Assembly: GCF_004565475.1 (NCBI RefSeq)
Contig: NZ_SRHX01000013.1
Span: forward strand, 1 to 47,954
Reading direction: 5' to 3'
DNA length: 47,954 nucleotides
Source of the DNA: Lonepinella koalarum
GTDB taxonomy: Bacteria > Pseudomonadota > Gammaproteobacteria > Enterobacterales > Pasteurellaceae
Both the position numbers and the translations under genes were made by a program. Positions 8,796 through 17,188 of the stretch are shown in pieces (position 1 is the stretch's first letter; every line of letters begins with the position of its first letter). Under the pieces are notes generated by a model that saw only the letters and a program-made list of their open reading frames with translations, searched no databases and was not told the DNA's origin.

Positions 8796-9587
8796 CTAAA
8801 TATAGAATTCAATTTCGTCACGATGTGGTTCAAAGAAATAATCATGAATTTTATTTTTATAAGAAATAAATTGATCGTGTGTACGCTCTTTCTTACCGTC
8901 AATATGAATTGGCACAATATCTCGAATCTTACCGGGACGAGAAGAAAGCACGACGACACGATCACCGAGATAAATCGCTTCTTCAATATCATGGGTGACT
9001 AAGATCATGGTTTTCTTTTCCTCTTGCCGAATGCGTAATACTTCATTTTGCATTTGAATTTTGGTCATGGCGTCTAATGCGCCAAAGGGTTCATCAAATA
9101 ATAAAATATCTGTATTCATTACCAGACCACGGGCAATTGCCGCACGTTGAGCCATACCGCCTGAAAGGGCTTTCGGATAGGCATTTTCAAAGTCTTTTAA
9201 TCCAACCAAATTTAAATAAGTATTAATTTTTTCATATTTTTCTTGTTTGTTAAGATGCTTTAGCCCAATTCCTACATTTTCAGATACAGTTAACCAAGGA
9301 AATAAACGGGATTCTTGAAAAATCATGGCGCAATGCTCATTACTTTGTTCTATGGGCTGTTGATTAACTTCAATAGATCCCGCGTCAATATTTACCATAC
9401 CGGCAATCATTTTCAGTAAGGTACTTTTCCCACAGCCACTATGTCCCACAATGGTAATAAATTCGCCCTTGTTAATGGTTAAATTGATATTATCCAGTAC
9501 CGTCATTTGGCTATTTTCTTTTTGATAGTGCTTTGACAGGTTTTTAATTTCAATAGCAACCTGTTCTTTCACAATTTGTTCTGTCAT
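8796..9587 (-). CDS. ABC transporter ATP-binding protein, SsuB/TauB type
   Basis: Cytoplasmic ATPase of the transporter, 263 aa. Walker A is GHSGCGKST, the Q-loop region is MIFQESRLFPWLTVSENV, the signature is LSGGMAQRAAIARGL, Walker B is ILLFDEPFGALD, and the switch histidine is in LVTHDIEEAI. The FPWLTV and DEPFGALD forms are typical of the nitrate/sulfonate/taurine ATPase group. GGAG lies 6-9 bases before the ATG. The gene follows the permease by 25 bp. Confidence 0.9.
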   Translation of the reverse strand: MTEQIVKEQVAIEIKNLSKHYQKENSQMTVLDNINLTINKGEFITIVGHSGCGKSTLLKMIAGMVNIDAGSIEVNQQPIEQSNEHCAMIFQESRLFPWLTVSENVGIGLKHLNKQEKYEKINTYLNLVGLKDFENAYPKALSGGMAQRAAIARGLVMNTDILLFDEPFGALDAMTKIQMQNEVLRIRQEEKKTMILVTHDIEEAIYLGDRVVVLSSRPGKIRDIVPIHIDGKKERTHDQFISYKNKIHDYFFEPHRDEIEFYI

Positions 9588-9612
9588 CGTTCACTCCAAT
9601 ATATTGATGATC

Positions 9613-10365
9613 TTATTTTTTCCAGGCAGTTGCTATATCAGCGAGAATACAGATGACTTTATCCATCAGTAATCCCACCATACCAATGATAATCATACAA
9701 ACAATTACCACATCAGAACGCATTAAACTGCGGGCATCATTCAAACGAAAGCCAATACCTGAATAAGATGCGATAAGTTCGGAAGCAACAACTGCCATCC
9801 AAGAAATCCCCAAAGCTAAGCGTAATCCTGTGAATAGACTTGGCAGGGCAGAGGGTAAATAGATTTTAGTAAAGGTATGCCATTTACTTAAACGATAGAC
9901 TTTTGCCACTTCTAGGAAACTCTCCGATGTAGATTCAATGCCGTTAATGGTATTTACGATAATCGGGAATGTAGCGGCGAAAAGAATAACAACAATTTTT
10001 GAAGCTTCATCAATGCCCGCCCATAGAATAATCAGTGGGATCCAAGCCACCATCGGGATTTGTCGCATAGATGTTAGAGTAAGCTGAAAAAAGGTTTTTG
10101 CCTTTGGACTGATTCCCATGAGTAAGCCTAAAGTGACCCCGATAACACTAGAAAGCAGAAAACCTGCGATCACTCGACGGATACTTACGCCGAGATCAGC
10201 GTATAATTCCCCCGATTTGAGCATCTCGATCAAGACTGAAAAAACTGAGATGATTTTTGGTAATGCCGTTTCAGGTAAATTTCCTATTGTGGTGGAAAGG
10301 TGCCACAAAAATAAAATGATGAGAGGCAATAAGAATTTAAGATATTTTTCAGACAGTATTTTCAT
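9613..10365 (-). CDS. ABC transporter permease, SsuC/TauC type
   Basis: Inner-membrane subunit of 250 aa with about six hydrophobic segments. The cytoplasmic coupling loop (ESFLEVAKVYRLSKWHTFTK, then IYLPSALPSLFTGLRLALG) is characteristic of sulfonate/taurine permeases. Its ribosome-binding site, AAGGGGA, lies inside the last codons of the upstream fusion gene, and only one base separates the two frames, so translational coupling is likely. Confidence 0.88.
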   Translation of the reverse strand: MKILSEKYLKFLLPLIILFLWHLSTTIGNLPETALPKIISVFSVLIEMLKSGELYADLGVSIRRVIAGFLLSSVIGVTLGLLMGISPKAKTFFQLTLTSMRQIPMVAWIPLIILWAGIDEASKIVVILFAATFPIIVNTINGIESTSESFLEVAKVYRLSKWHTFTKIYLPSALPSLFTGLRLALGISWMAVVASELIASYSGIGFRLNDARSLMRSDVVIVCMIIIGMVGLLMDKVICILADIATAWKK

Positions 10366-10366
10366 T

Positions 10367-12175
10367 CTATTTTTCCCCTTGATGGATAATACCCGACAGC
10401 CATTGATAAAGTTGTGTATAGCTTAATTCACCGGATTTTCTGCCTAGTTCTTTTTCCTGATCAGATAGAATGACGGTGGGAATGCCACGAATTTGGTGTA
10501 GTTCGGTTAATTTCGGATTATGATCAACATCTACATATTCTGCTTTAATCCATTTTGCTAAATCGGATTGGAGAATTTTTTCTAATACAGGATGGAGTGT
10601 CTTGCAGTGTACACATCTTTCTGCTCCAAATAGCTGTAGGATGATCTTTTGTCCTGAGTTTTCAAAGTTTTGCTCAGTTACTATACTAAATAATTGTGTA
10701 TTCACCGTGAATAGCTTTGGTTTATCTGTGGTTTCATCTGTCTTTGCGACACATAATGCCGCACTTTCTTGGTAAGGTAAGGTACCGGCTACTTTCACTA
10801 CAGATTTAGCGCCAAATTTTCCTGCATTTGGTACACGGAAATGAACAACATCAATAGGTTCAATAGCGGTTTCTATCGGGCGTGGCTCTTGTGGCACCCA
10901 ATCATAAGGATAACGATAGCCACGATAAATCATATTATTGGTTGGACGGTCAGGATCATTGTTACTGAAATAAGGCGAAATCCATTCCCATACAATTTCT
11001 TTTTCTCGAGTAACTTCAATTAACCGTCCATTTGAACCTTCATCAATTAAGGTGTTGCCGTTAGGTAAGCGTTGGGCGCTGCTTACATAAGGACTGTAAA
11101 ATTTAGAGGCATCGGTTGGTATGGCTGCACGAATATCCTCAGGGGTAAATTGCCATTCAATTTCTAAAGTTATCGGATTGATTTCCAATACGCGGGAATA
11201 ATCACGCAAAGTATTTTTGGTACCGTCTGGACTAGCAGGATTAGGGGAACCATAACCACCCCAACCACCATTATCAAACACCAGAATATTACCTGCACCG
11301 GGAAGACCTTGTGGAATTAAGTGGGCGTGATGCGGACCGATAATATTGCTAATATGTGCGACCTCTTTTTGCTGCCAGTTTGGACCGATTTGCCAGACAA
11401 TTTGTCCTGTTTTTTTAGAAATAATGGCAATGAAATTTGCTTCTCGGCTATCAAAAATAATATTCTCAGGGTGGAAACGTTCATCACCAGCAGAATACCA
11501 TTTATTTTCACCTAAATAGCTCATGCAGTTAATATGTAACCAATCACCGACACCCCCATCAGCTGCACGGATATTAGGATTGTTAAACAATGATTGCCTT
11601 GCTTCTTCACTAAAGCCGATTTCATCAATGTGATCGCTAGCTTTCCATTGCCATACAATGTTGCCTTGCCAGTCAACTTCATAAAACACATCATCTAATA
11701 GCTTGTTTGGGCTGATTTTTTCATTTGATAATGTAGTATGACCTAAAATCAAGGTATTACCTGAACGAGTTTGTGGCAATTGGTTTGGAACATAATAACC
11801 TACGGGATTACCTTCACGTTGGTAATCATGATGGCTTCTTGCCATATAACGTGGTTCTTCGCCTTTGTCTGTAATAAATTCAAATTTATCAAATTTCCAG
11901 ACAATATTGCCATCATAATCAATTTGCACTAAGTCTACGCCGTCTTGCATACCATATCGGGGATTACGATCACCTGAGTAGCCGATTAAATCGCCATTGG
12001 GTAAAAGTTTATTGGGGAAACCGTGAAATTCATCCCAACGACGAATTTCATTACCATTCATATCAAATAATAATGCACCAGAACGGATTGTCTGCACAAG
12101 ATTATAGCCGTTCCAGCATTTTTCAGGTTTGTAGATTGTTACGCCGGTTGGATATACGCTAGGATGTCCCATCAT
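10367..12175 (-). CDS. Arylsulfotransferase-like beta-propeller fused to a thioredoxin domain
   Basis: First gene of the operon, 602 aa. Residues about 30-400 hold six copies of a propeller-strand motif of the form D-x-x-G-x-I-V-W-x-W (near 36-48, 83-95, 165-177, 249-262, 330-343 and 386-398). Histidine motifs DWLHIN (H214) and PHHAHLIP (H282, H283, H285) recall arylsulfate sulfotransferase (ASST) families. Residues about 500-602 form a thioredoxin-like domain with C521 and C524 in ERCVHCKTL and a cis-proline at GIPT (P566). There is no signal peptide, so both parts should be cytoplasmic, unlike periplasmic E. coli AssT. AAGGAG is spaced better for a second ATG at 12172. The function is inferred: sulfuryl transfer or processing of a sulfur compound brought in by the co-transcribed transporter. 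It could instead be a propeller protein of unknown activity. Confidence 0.8.
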   Translation of the reverse strand: MMGHPSVYPTGVTIYKPEKCWNGYNLVQTIRSGALLFDMNGNEIRRWDEFHGFPNKLLPNGDLIGYSGDRNPRYGMQDGVDLVQIDYDGNIVWKFDKFEFITDKGEEPRYMARSHHDYQREGNPVGYYVPNQLPQTRSGNTLILGHTTLSNEKISPNKLLDDVFYEVDWQGNIVWQWKASDHIDEIGFSEEARQSLFNNPNIRAADGGVGDWLHINCMSYLGENKWYSAGDERFHPENIIFDSREANFIAIISKKTGQIVWQIGPNWQQKEVAHISNIIGPHHAHLIPQGLPGAGNILVFDNGGWGGYGSPNPASPDGTKNTLRDYSRVLEINPITLEIEWQFTPEDIRAAIPTDASKFYSPYVSSAQRLPNGNTLIDEGSNGRLIEVTREKEIVWEWISPYFSNNDPDRPTNNMIYRGYRYPYDWVPQEPRPIETAIEPIDVVHFRVPNAGKFGAKSVVKVAGTLPYQESAALCVAKTDETTDKPKLFTVNTQLFSIVTEQNFENSGQKIILQLFGAERCVHCKTLHPVLEKILQSDLAKWIKAEYVDVDHNPKLTELHQIRGIPTVILSDQEKELGRKSGELSYTQLYQWLSGIIHQGEK

Positions 12176-12310
12176 TCACTCCTTTTTATTTGTTAATTTG
12201 TTGGATAATTTAATTTATCTTTATTAAATAAGTTTAAAAGGCATTTGTGAAAGACTTTTACTTTATTTTATATAACTAAAGGGAATATATGATGAGAAAA
12301 TATGGTAAAT

Positions 12311-12330
12311 AAAAAAGGGGCATAGCCCCT
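12311..12330 (-). terminator. Terminator of suhB
   Basis: AGGGGC and GCCCCT pair around a three-base loop. Read on the minus strand the hairpin is followed by a run of six T. The rest of 12176-12346 is the promoter region of the fusion-gene operon; I found no convincing -35/-10 pair there. Confidence 0.85.
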
Positions 12331-12346
12331 AATGAAAAGCGACCAA

Positions 12347-13150
12347 TTAATTTTTGAATACATTCCCTAAACAAGGCTGAATTTTATTCAAAATTTCTTT
12401 CACTACTCTTGGATGAGCGGCAATAATGTGTCCGTCTTTCAAATAGTTATGTCCCGCATTGAAATCACAAACTAAACCACCCGCTTCACGCACCATTAAT
12501 TCACCTGCGGCACAGTCCCAAGGTTTTAAACCCATTTCAAAGAAACCATCAACACGTCCCGCAGCGGTGTAACATAAATCTAAAGCAGCAGATCCTGCAC
12601 GGCGGAAATCGGCAACATCGGTAATTAAAGCATTCATCATTGCCATTTGTACGGGCATTAATTTAGGCTGTTTAAATGGGAAACCAGTGGCTAACACGGT
12701 ACCCTTGATATCACGGCGGTTGGCAATGCGTAAACGGATATCGTTTAATTTCGCCCCTTCACCACGTACTGCGGTGAATAATTCATTTTTGATTGGATCA
12801 TAAACTACGCCTACTTCAGTGCGACCTTTGACACGAATAGCGATAGAAACAGCAAATTGTGGAAAACCTTTGATAAAGTTAGTGGTGCCGTCTAATGGAT
12901 CGATCACCCATTGTGTATCACGGTCGTTACCATCTAACACGCCTGATTCTTCGGTGATAATGCTGTGATCAGGGTAAGAAGCACGAATGGTTTCAATAAT
13001 CGTGGCTTCAGCAGCTTTATCTACATTTGTCACATAGTCATAGTTGCCTTTAACTTGGGTTTCAATATCTGCACGGTTTTCATAACTTTTTGCGATGATA
13101 TTGCCTGCTTTTCGTGCTGCACGGATGGCGATATTTAACATTGGGTTCAT
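12347..13150 (-). CDS. suhB: Inositol-1-monophosphatase family protein SuhB
   Basis: Mg2+-dependent phosphatase of the inositol monophosphatase family; in E. coli SuhB also joins the rRNA antitermination complex. The start at 13150 (MNPMLNIAIRAARKAG) copies the E. coli N-terminus and follows a GGA, giving 267 aa; longer in-frame starts exist but extend past the predicted promoter. Metal-site motifs are ITEESG, WVIDPLDGTTNF and LKPWDCAAG. It is divergent from trmJ, the same arrangement as in E. coli. Confidence 0.94.
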   Translation of the reverse strand: MNPMLNIAIRAARKAGNIIAKSYENRADIETQVKGNYDYVTNVDKAAEATIIETIRASYPDHSIITEESGVLDGNDRDTQWVIDPLDGTTNFIKGFPQFAVSIAIRVKGRTEVGVVYDPIKNELFTAVRGEGAKLNDIRLRIANRRDIKGTVLATGFPFKQPKLMPVQMAMMNALITDVADFRRAGSAALDLCYTAAGRVDGFFEMGLKPWDCAAGELMVREAGGLVCDFNAGHNYLKDGHIIAAHPRVVKEILNKIQPCLGNVFKN

Positions 13151-13223
13151 AAGAATATCCATTAGAGATTGTGAAAAGAACAATGGCAAACGGTATTTTA
13201 CATTTTGCCTTAAACTGCGGTGC

Positions 13224-13229
13224 ATTATA
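13224..13229 (-). promoter_or_regulatory. Predicted -10 box of suhB
   Basis: The minus strand reads TATAAT here, a perfect -10 hexamer, placing the start about 65 bases before the ATG. No good -35 is visible. Confidence 0.5.
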
Positions 13230-13297
13230 GTGACTTTTTCAACAATTTTCTAGTATTAAAAATTTTTTATAAAACCTACTAAATTATATGGATATTG

Positions 13298-13306
13298 TGC
13301 TAAAAT
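13298..13306 (+). promoter_or_regulatory. Predicted extended -10 promoter of trmJ
   Basis: TGCTAAAAT has the TG extension plus a TAAAAT hexamer, about 30 bases before the trmJ start. The -35 region is weak, as allowed for extended -10 promoters. Confidence 0.5.
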
Positions 13307-13336
13307 AGCTGTCAATTTCATTTGATAATAAGTATT

Positions 13337-14074
13337 ATGTTAGACAATATCCGCATTGTTTTAATCGAAACTTCTCATTCTGGCAATATTGGCTCGGCAG
13401 CTCGGGCGATGAAAACTATGGGATTGCGTGAGCTATATTTGGTTGCGCCGAAACAAGGCATTGATCAACAAGCGATTGCTTTGTCGGCAGGAGCAGATGA
13501 TGTAGTGAAAAATGCGGTGATTGTGACGCAATTTGAACAGGCAATTAGTGATTGTTCTTTAGTGATTGGTACGAGTGCAAGATTACGACATTTACAAAAT
13601 AGTCTGATTGAACCTCGTCAATGTGGTGAAATTGCTATTCAATCGGTGAAGTGCGGTGAAAAAGTCGCAATTATTTTCGGCCGTGAGCGAGTGGGTTTAA
13701 ATAATGAAGAATTGTTGAAATGTCGCTATCATTTGACCATCCCTGCCAATCCGGAATATTCGTCATTAAATTTGGCGATGGCGGTGCAATTGGTATGCTA
13801 TGAACTGCGCATGGCATTTTTGCAGGAAATACCTGTTGCAACTATAGAAAATATCGTTAAAACGACTATACACTTAGCAACCGCACAACAGTTAGAATAT
13901 TTTTTTGAGCATACTGAACGTTTGTATCAATCTTTAGGTTTTATTCAGAATCAAGGGGTTATGCAGAAATTAAGACGATTATATCAGCGTGCGGCGGTGG
14001 AGCAAAATGAGTTAAATATTTTACGTGGCATGTTAACTGCGGTGGAAAAACACCTAGATTTTCATAAGGAATAA
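13337..14074 (+). CDS. trmJ: tRNA (cytidine/uridine-2'-O-)-methyltransferase TrmJ
   Basis: SPOUT-class enzyme that methylates the 2'-O of position 32 in tRNA anticodon loops, using S-adenosylmethionine. I use the ATG at 13337 (MLDNIRIVLIETSHSGNIG), which matches the E. coli N-terminus, giving 245 aa. The methyl-donor knot is visible as FGRERVGLNNEEL and NPEYSSLNLAMAVQL. The order suhB, trmJ, iscR is as in E. coli. Only 64 bases separate it from iscR, and these hold the isc promoter. Confidence 0.93.
   Translation: MLDNIRIVLIETSHSGNIGSAARAMKTMGLRELYLVAPKQGIDQQAIALSAGADDVVKNAVIVTQFEQAISDCSLVIGTSARLRHLQNSLIEPRQCGEIAIQSVKCGEKVAIIFGRERVGLNNEELLKCRYHLTIPANPEYSSLNLAMAVQLVCYELRMAFLQEIPVATIENIVKTTIHLATAQQLEYFFEHTERLYQSLGFIQNQGVMQKLRRLYQRAAVEQNELNILRGMLTAVEKHLDFHKE
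13649..13657 (+). repeat. DNA uptake sequence core (Hin type)
   Basis: Forward copy inside trmJ. Confidence 0.85.
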
Positions 14075-14098
14075 TAGTTGACTATTTTACTTGGTTAA
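14074..14098 (+). promoter_or_regulatory. IscR type-1-like operator over the isc promoter
   Basis: By my recollection of the E. coli type 1 consensus (ATASYYGACTRWWWYAGTCRRSTAT), 21 of 25 positions agree. It overlaps the -35 box, so repression of the operon by [2Fe-2S]-IscR, as in E. coli, is the likely mode. Confidence 0.6.
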
Positions 14099-14105
14099 GT
14101 AAACT
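14078..14105 (+). promoter_or_regulatory. Promoter of the isc operon
   Basis: TTGACT (14078-14083) and TAAACT (14100-14105) are separated by 16 bases, about 35 bases before the iscR ATG. Confidence 0.6.
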
Positions 14106-14138
14106 ATTGCTATTGATTTTAAACAAAGAGAAAGAAAG

Positions 14139-14603
14139 ATGAAACTGACTTCAAAAGGACGTTATGCAGTTACTGCCATTTTGGATATTGCCCTGAATGG
14201 CGAGAATAATCCTGTGACGTTATCGGATATTTCCGAGCGACAGAGCATTTCTCTTTCTTATTTGGAGCAGCTTTTCGCCAAATTACGCCGACATGGCTTA
14301 GTGCGAAGTGTGCGTGGACCGGGTGGTGGCTATCAGCTTGGGTTGCCAACAGATAAAATTTCTATTGGAATGATTATTACCGCAGTGAATGAGAATATTG
14401 CGGTGACCAAATGTCTTGGAAAAGGGAATTGTCGTGATGGTCAAGAATGTTTAACCCATTCCTTGTGGGAAGAATTAAGTCATCGCATTGAGAGCTTTTT
14501 AGATCAAATTACGTTGGCTGAATTGGTTAATAAGCAGAGTGCAAAACAGCATATTCACCAATCACATCAAGATTTTGACAATCTTTTGGTCGTAAATAGT
14601 TAG
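14139..14603 (+). CDS. iscR: Fe-S cluster-responsive transcription regulator IscR
   Basis: Rrf2-family regulator, 154 aa, that senses Fe-S supply and represses its own operon. The N-terminal winged helix ([43 protein letters not shown]) is followed by the cluster ligands C92, C98 and C104, with H107 after them, at the same residue numbers as in E. coli. GAGAAAGAAAG precedes the ATG. First gene of the isc operon. Confidence 0.96.
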   Translation: MKLTSKGRYAVTAILDIALNGENNPVTLSDISERQSISLSYLEQLFAKLRRHGLVRSVRGPGGGYQLGLPTDKISIGMIITAVNENIAVTKCLGKGNCRDGQECLTHSLWEELSHRIESFLDQITLAELVNKQSAKQHIHQSHQDFDNLLVVNS

Positions 14604-14636
14604 GCTATAAACAACATATTTTTAGGAGTGAATTTA

Positions 14637-15851
14637 ATGAAATTACCGATTTATTTGGACTATGCAGCAACTTGTCCAGTGGATGAACGTGTAGCGAAAA
14701 AAATGATGGATTATTTAACCATTGACGGCAACTTTGGTAATCCTGCATCACGCTCACACAAATTTGGGTGGCAAGCGGAAGAAGCTGTGGATATTGCCCG
14801 TAATCAAATTGCTGATCTTATTGGCGCAGATAGCCGTGAAATCGTCTTTACATCAGGGGCGACGGAGTCAGATAACCTTGCGATTAAAGGGGCGGCTCAT
14901 TTCTATCAAACCAAAGGCAAACATATTATCACTTGCAAAACCGAACATAAAGCGGTGTTAGATACTTGTCGTCAGTTGGAGCGTGAGGGCTTTGAAGTCA
15001 CGTATTTAGAGCCGAAAACCGACGGTTTAATTGATCTTGACGTATTAAAAGCGGCGATTCGTCCTGATACTATTTTAGTGTCGATTATGCATGCTAATAA
15101 TGAAATTGGGGTCATTCAAGATATTAAAGCGATTGGTGAAATTTGCCGTGCTAATAAAGTGATTTTCCATACCGATGCGACCCAAAGCGTGGGTAAAGTG
15201 GCAATTAATTTGGCTGAATTACCAGTGGATTTATTGTCCATGTCAAGTCATAAGCTATATGGACCAAAGGGTATTGGAGCATTATATGTCCGTCGTAAAC
15301 CACGTATTCGTTTAGAAGCGATTATTCATGGTGGTGGTCATGAACGTGGTATGCGTTCAGGCACTTTAGCAGTACATCAAATTGTGGGGATGGGCGAAGC
15401 CTACCGCATTTGTAAAGAAGAAATGGCTACTGAAATGCCACGCTTAAAAGCACTGCGCGACCGCTTATACAATGGCTTAAAAGACATTGAAGAAACCTAT
15501 GTAAACGGCTCAATGGAACACCGTTTAGACAACAACCTAAACATTAGTTTCAACTATGTAGAAGGTGAAAGCCTAATGATGGCATTGCGTGATATTGCAG
15601 TTTCATCCGGTTCTGCTTGTACATCAGCCAGCCTTGAGCCATCTTATGTATTGCGCTCTTTAGGTTTAAACGATGAATTAGCCCACAGCTCAATTCGTTT
15701 CACTTTAGGTCGTTATACCACCGAAGAAGAAATTGACTACACCATTAGCCTCATGCAAGGTGCGGTGCAAAAATTAAGAGATTTATCACCACTTTGGGAT
15801 TTATTTAAAGAAGGCATTGATTTAAACACAATTGAGTGGACAGCTCATTAA
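14637..15851 (+). CDS. iscS: Cysteine desulfurase IscS
   Basis: PLP enzyme that takes sulfur from L-cysteine and passes it to IscU and to tRNA thiolation partners. The start is the ATG at 14637, eight bases after AGGAG, giving 404 aa as in E. coli; an upstream GTG at 14628 overlaps that site and is unlikely. The PLP lysine is K206 (SHKLYGPKG) and the persulfide cysteine is C328 ([14 protein letters not shown]). The C-terminal IDLNTIEW matches the part that contacts IscU. Confidence 0.97.
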   Translation: MKLPIYLDYAATCPVDERVAKKMMDYLTIDGNFGNPASRSHKFGWQAEEAVDIARNQIADLIGADSREIVFTSGATESDNLAIKGAAHFYQTKGKHIITCKTEHKAVLDTCRQLEREGFEVTYLEPKTDGLIDLDVLKAAIRPDTILVSIMHANNEIGVIQDIKAIGEICRANKVIFHTDATQSVGKVAINLAELPVDLLSMSSHKLYGPKGIGALYVRRKPRIRLEAIIHGGGHERGMRSGTLAVHQIVGMGEAYRICKEEMATEMPRLKALRDRLYNGLKDIEETYVNGSMEHRLDNNLNISFNYVEGESLMMALRDIAVSSGSACTSASLEPSYVLRSLGLNDELAHSSIRFTLGRYTTEEEIDYTISLMQGAVQKLRDLSPLWDLFKEGIDLNTIEWTAH

Positions 15852-15871
15852 TTTTTAGAAGGAATAAGAAA

Positions 15872-16255
15872 ATGGCATACAGCGACAAATTATTAGATCA
15901 TTATGAAAATCCACGTAATGTGGGAGCAATGGATAAAAAAGCCACTGACGTGGGAACTGGCATGGTGGGTGCACCGGCTTGTGGTGACGTTATGCAGTTA
16001 CAAATCAAAGTGAATGATAGCGGCATTATTGAAGATGCCAAATTTAAAACCTATGGTTGTGGTTCGGCGATTGCATCTAGCTCACTCATTACTGAATGGG
16101 TAAAAGGTAAATCTTTAGATGAAGCAGGAGCAATTAAAAATAGTCAAATTGCAGAAGAGCTGGAGTTACCGCCGGTAAAAGTGCATTGCTCAATTTTAGC
16201 GGAAGATGCCATCAAAGCAGCGATTGCGGATTATAAGGCAAAACAAGCAAAATAA
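15872..16255 (+). CDS. iscU: Fe-S cluster assembly scaffold IscU
   Basis: Scaffold on which new clusters are built before transfer with HscA/HscB. It starts at 15872 (MAYSDKLLDHYENPRNVG) after AGAAGGA and has 127 aa. Cluster ligands C37, C63 and C106 are present. The HscA-recognition motif LPPVK (99-103) is intact. A hairpin lies between this gene and iscA. Confidence 0.97.
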   Translation: MAYSDKLLDHYENPRNVGAMDKKATDVGTGMVGAPACGDVMQLQIKVNDSGIIEDAKFKTYGCGSAIASSSLITEWVKGKSLDEAGAIKNSQIAEELELPPVKVHCSILAEDAIKAAIADYKAKQAK

Positions 16256-16264
16256 TTAATTATA

Positions 16265-16284
16265 GGGCGGACTTATATCCGCCC
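16265..16284 (+). other. Intercistronic hairpin between iscU and iscA
   Basis: GGGCGGA and TCCGCCC pair around a six-base loop. No T-run follows, so it looks like an mRNA processing or stability element and not a terminator. Confidence 0.6.
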
Positions 16285-16303
16285 GAAGAATTAGGAGCAT
16301 AAA

Positions 16304-16627
16304 ATGGCAGTAACTCTCACTGAAAGTGCAGTTAATCGTGTCAGAACTTTTTTACAAAACCGTGGTAAAGGTGTGGGATTGCGCTTAGGTATTAAAACAT
16401 CTGGCTGTTCAGGTTTAGCTTATGTATTAGAATTTGTCGATACTTTAAACGAAGATGATAAAGTGTTTGAACAAGATGGCGTAAAAATCATTGTAGATGT
16501 TAAAAGTCTTGTATATTTGGATGGTACAGAGTTAGATTTTGTTAAAGAAGGACTGAACGAAGGTTTTAAATTCAACAACCCGAATGTTAAAGATCAATGT
16601 GGTTGTGGCGAAAGTTTTAACGTATAA
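16304..16627 (+). CDS. iscA: A-type Fe-S carrier IscA
   Basis: Carrier that receives clusters or iron and delivers them to apo-proteins, 107 aa. The three ligand cysteines C35, C99 and C101 ([15 protein letters not shown]) are at the E. coli positions. TTAGGAG precedes the ATG. Confidence 0.96.
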   Translation: MAVTLTESAVNRVRTFLQNRGKGVGLRLGIKTSGCSGLAYVLEFVDTLNEDDKVFEQDGVKIIVDVKSLVYLDGTELDFVKEGLNEGFKFNNPNVKDQCGCGESFNV

Positions 16628-16650
16628 TTAAACCTGTGATGAACATAGTT

Positions 16651-17166
16651 ATGACAAATCCATTTTCTCTATTTAAGTTACCAGTACAATTTGAGATCGA
16701 TCAGACATTGTTGTCTGAACATTTTTTACAGTTACAAAAACAATTTCATCCTGATAATTTTGCTACTCAATCCACTCAAGAGCAGCGTTTGGCAATGCAA
16801 CAATCGGCAGAAATTAATGATGCCTTAAAAACCTTAAAAGATCCGATTTTGCGAGCGGAAGCTATTATTCAAATTCATACAGGTGAAGTACAGGATTTGG
16901 AGCAAAAAAGCACCCAAGATATGGCTTTTTTAATGCAGCAATTACAATGGCGTGAGCAATTAGAAGAGATCGAAACTAACAAGGATGATACCGCGCTTGA
17001 TGAATTTCGTTCTGACATTGAGGCAGAACAAAAAATTTTATTAAATCAACTAAAAACTGAATTAACCCAAAGTGACTGGTCATCAGCACAGGTAACTGCC
17101 GATAAATTGCGTTTTATCAAAAAATTGATTGAACAGATTGAAATGGTGGAAGAAAAGCTATTTTGA
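16651..17166 (+). CDS. hscB: Co-chaperone HscB
   Basis: J-type co-chaperone that brings IscU to HscA. The J domain (residues 1-75) has the HPD motif in QFHPDNF; the C-terminal helical bundle follows. The ATG at 16651 gives 171 aa, equal to E. coli HscB. An ATG at 16639 and a GTG at 16636 in the same frame cannot be excluded, because no start has a strong ribosome site. Confidence 0.92.
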   Translation: MTNPFSLFKLPVQFEIDQTLLSEHFLQLQKQFHPDNFATQSTQEQRLAMQQSAEINDALKTLKDPILRAEAIIQIHTGEVQDLEQKSTQDMAFLMQQLQWREQLEEIETNKDDTALDEFRSDIEAEQKILLNQLKTELTQSDWSSAQVTADKLRFIKKLIEQIEMVEEKLF

Positions 17167-17188
17167 TGAAATAAAAAGAAGATAAACA

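Noticed and set aside
8609-9002. Open frames overlapping the ABC ATPase and binding-protein genes
   Set aside because: Frames on the opposite strand or in other phases of clear genes with full family motifs; compositionally they are shadows.
12289-12312. Seven-codon frame (MMRKYGK) with AAAGGGA upstream, + strand
   Set aside because: Too short to support; it points into a terminator and antisense to suhB's end, with no promoter visible.
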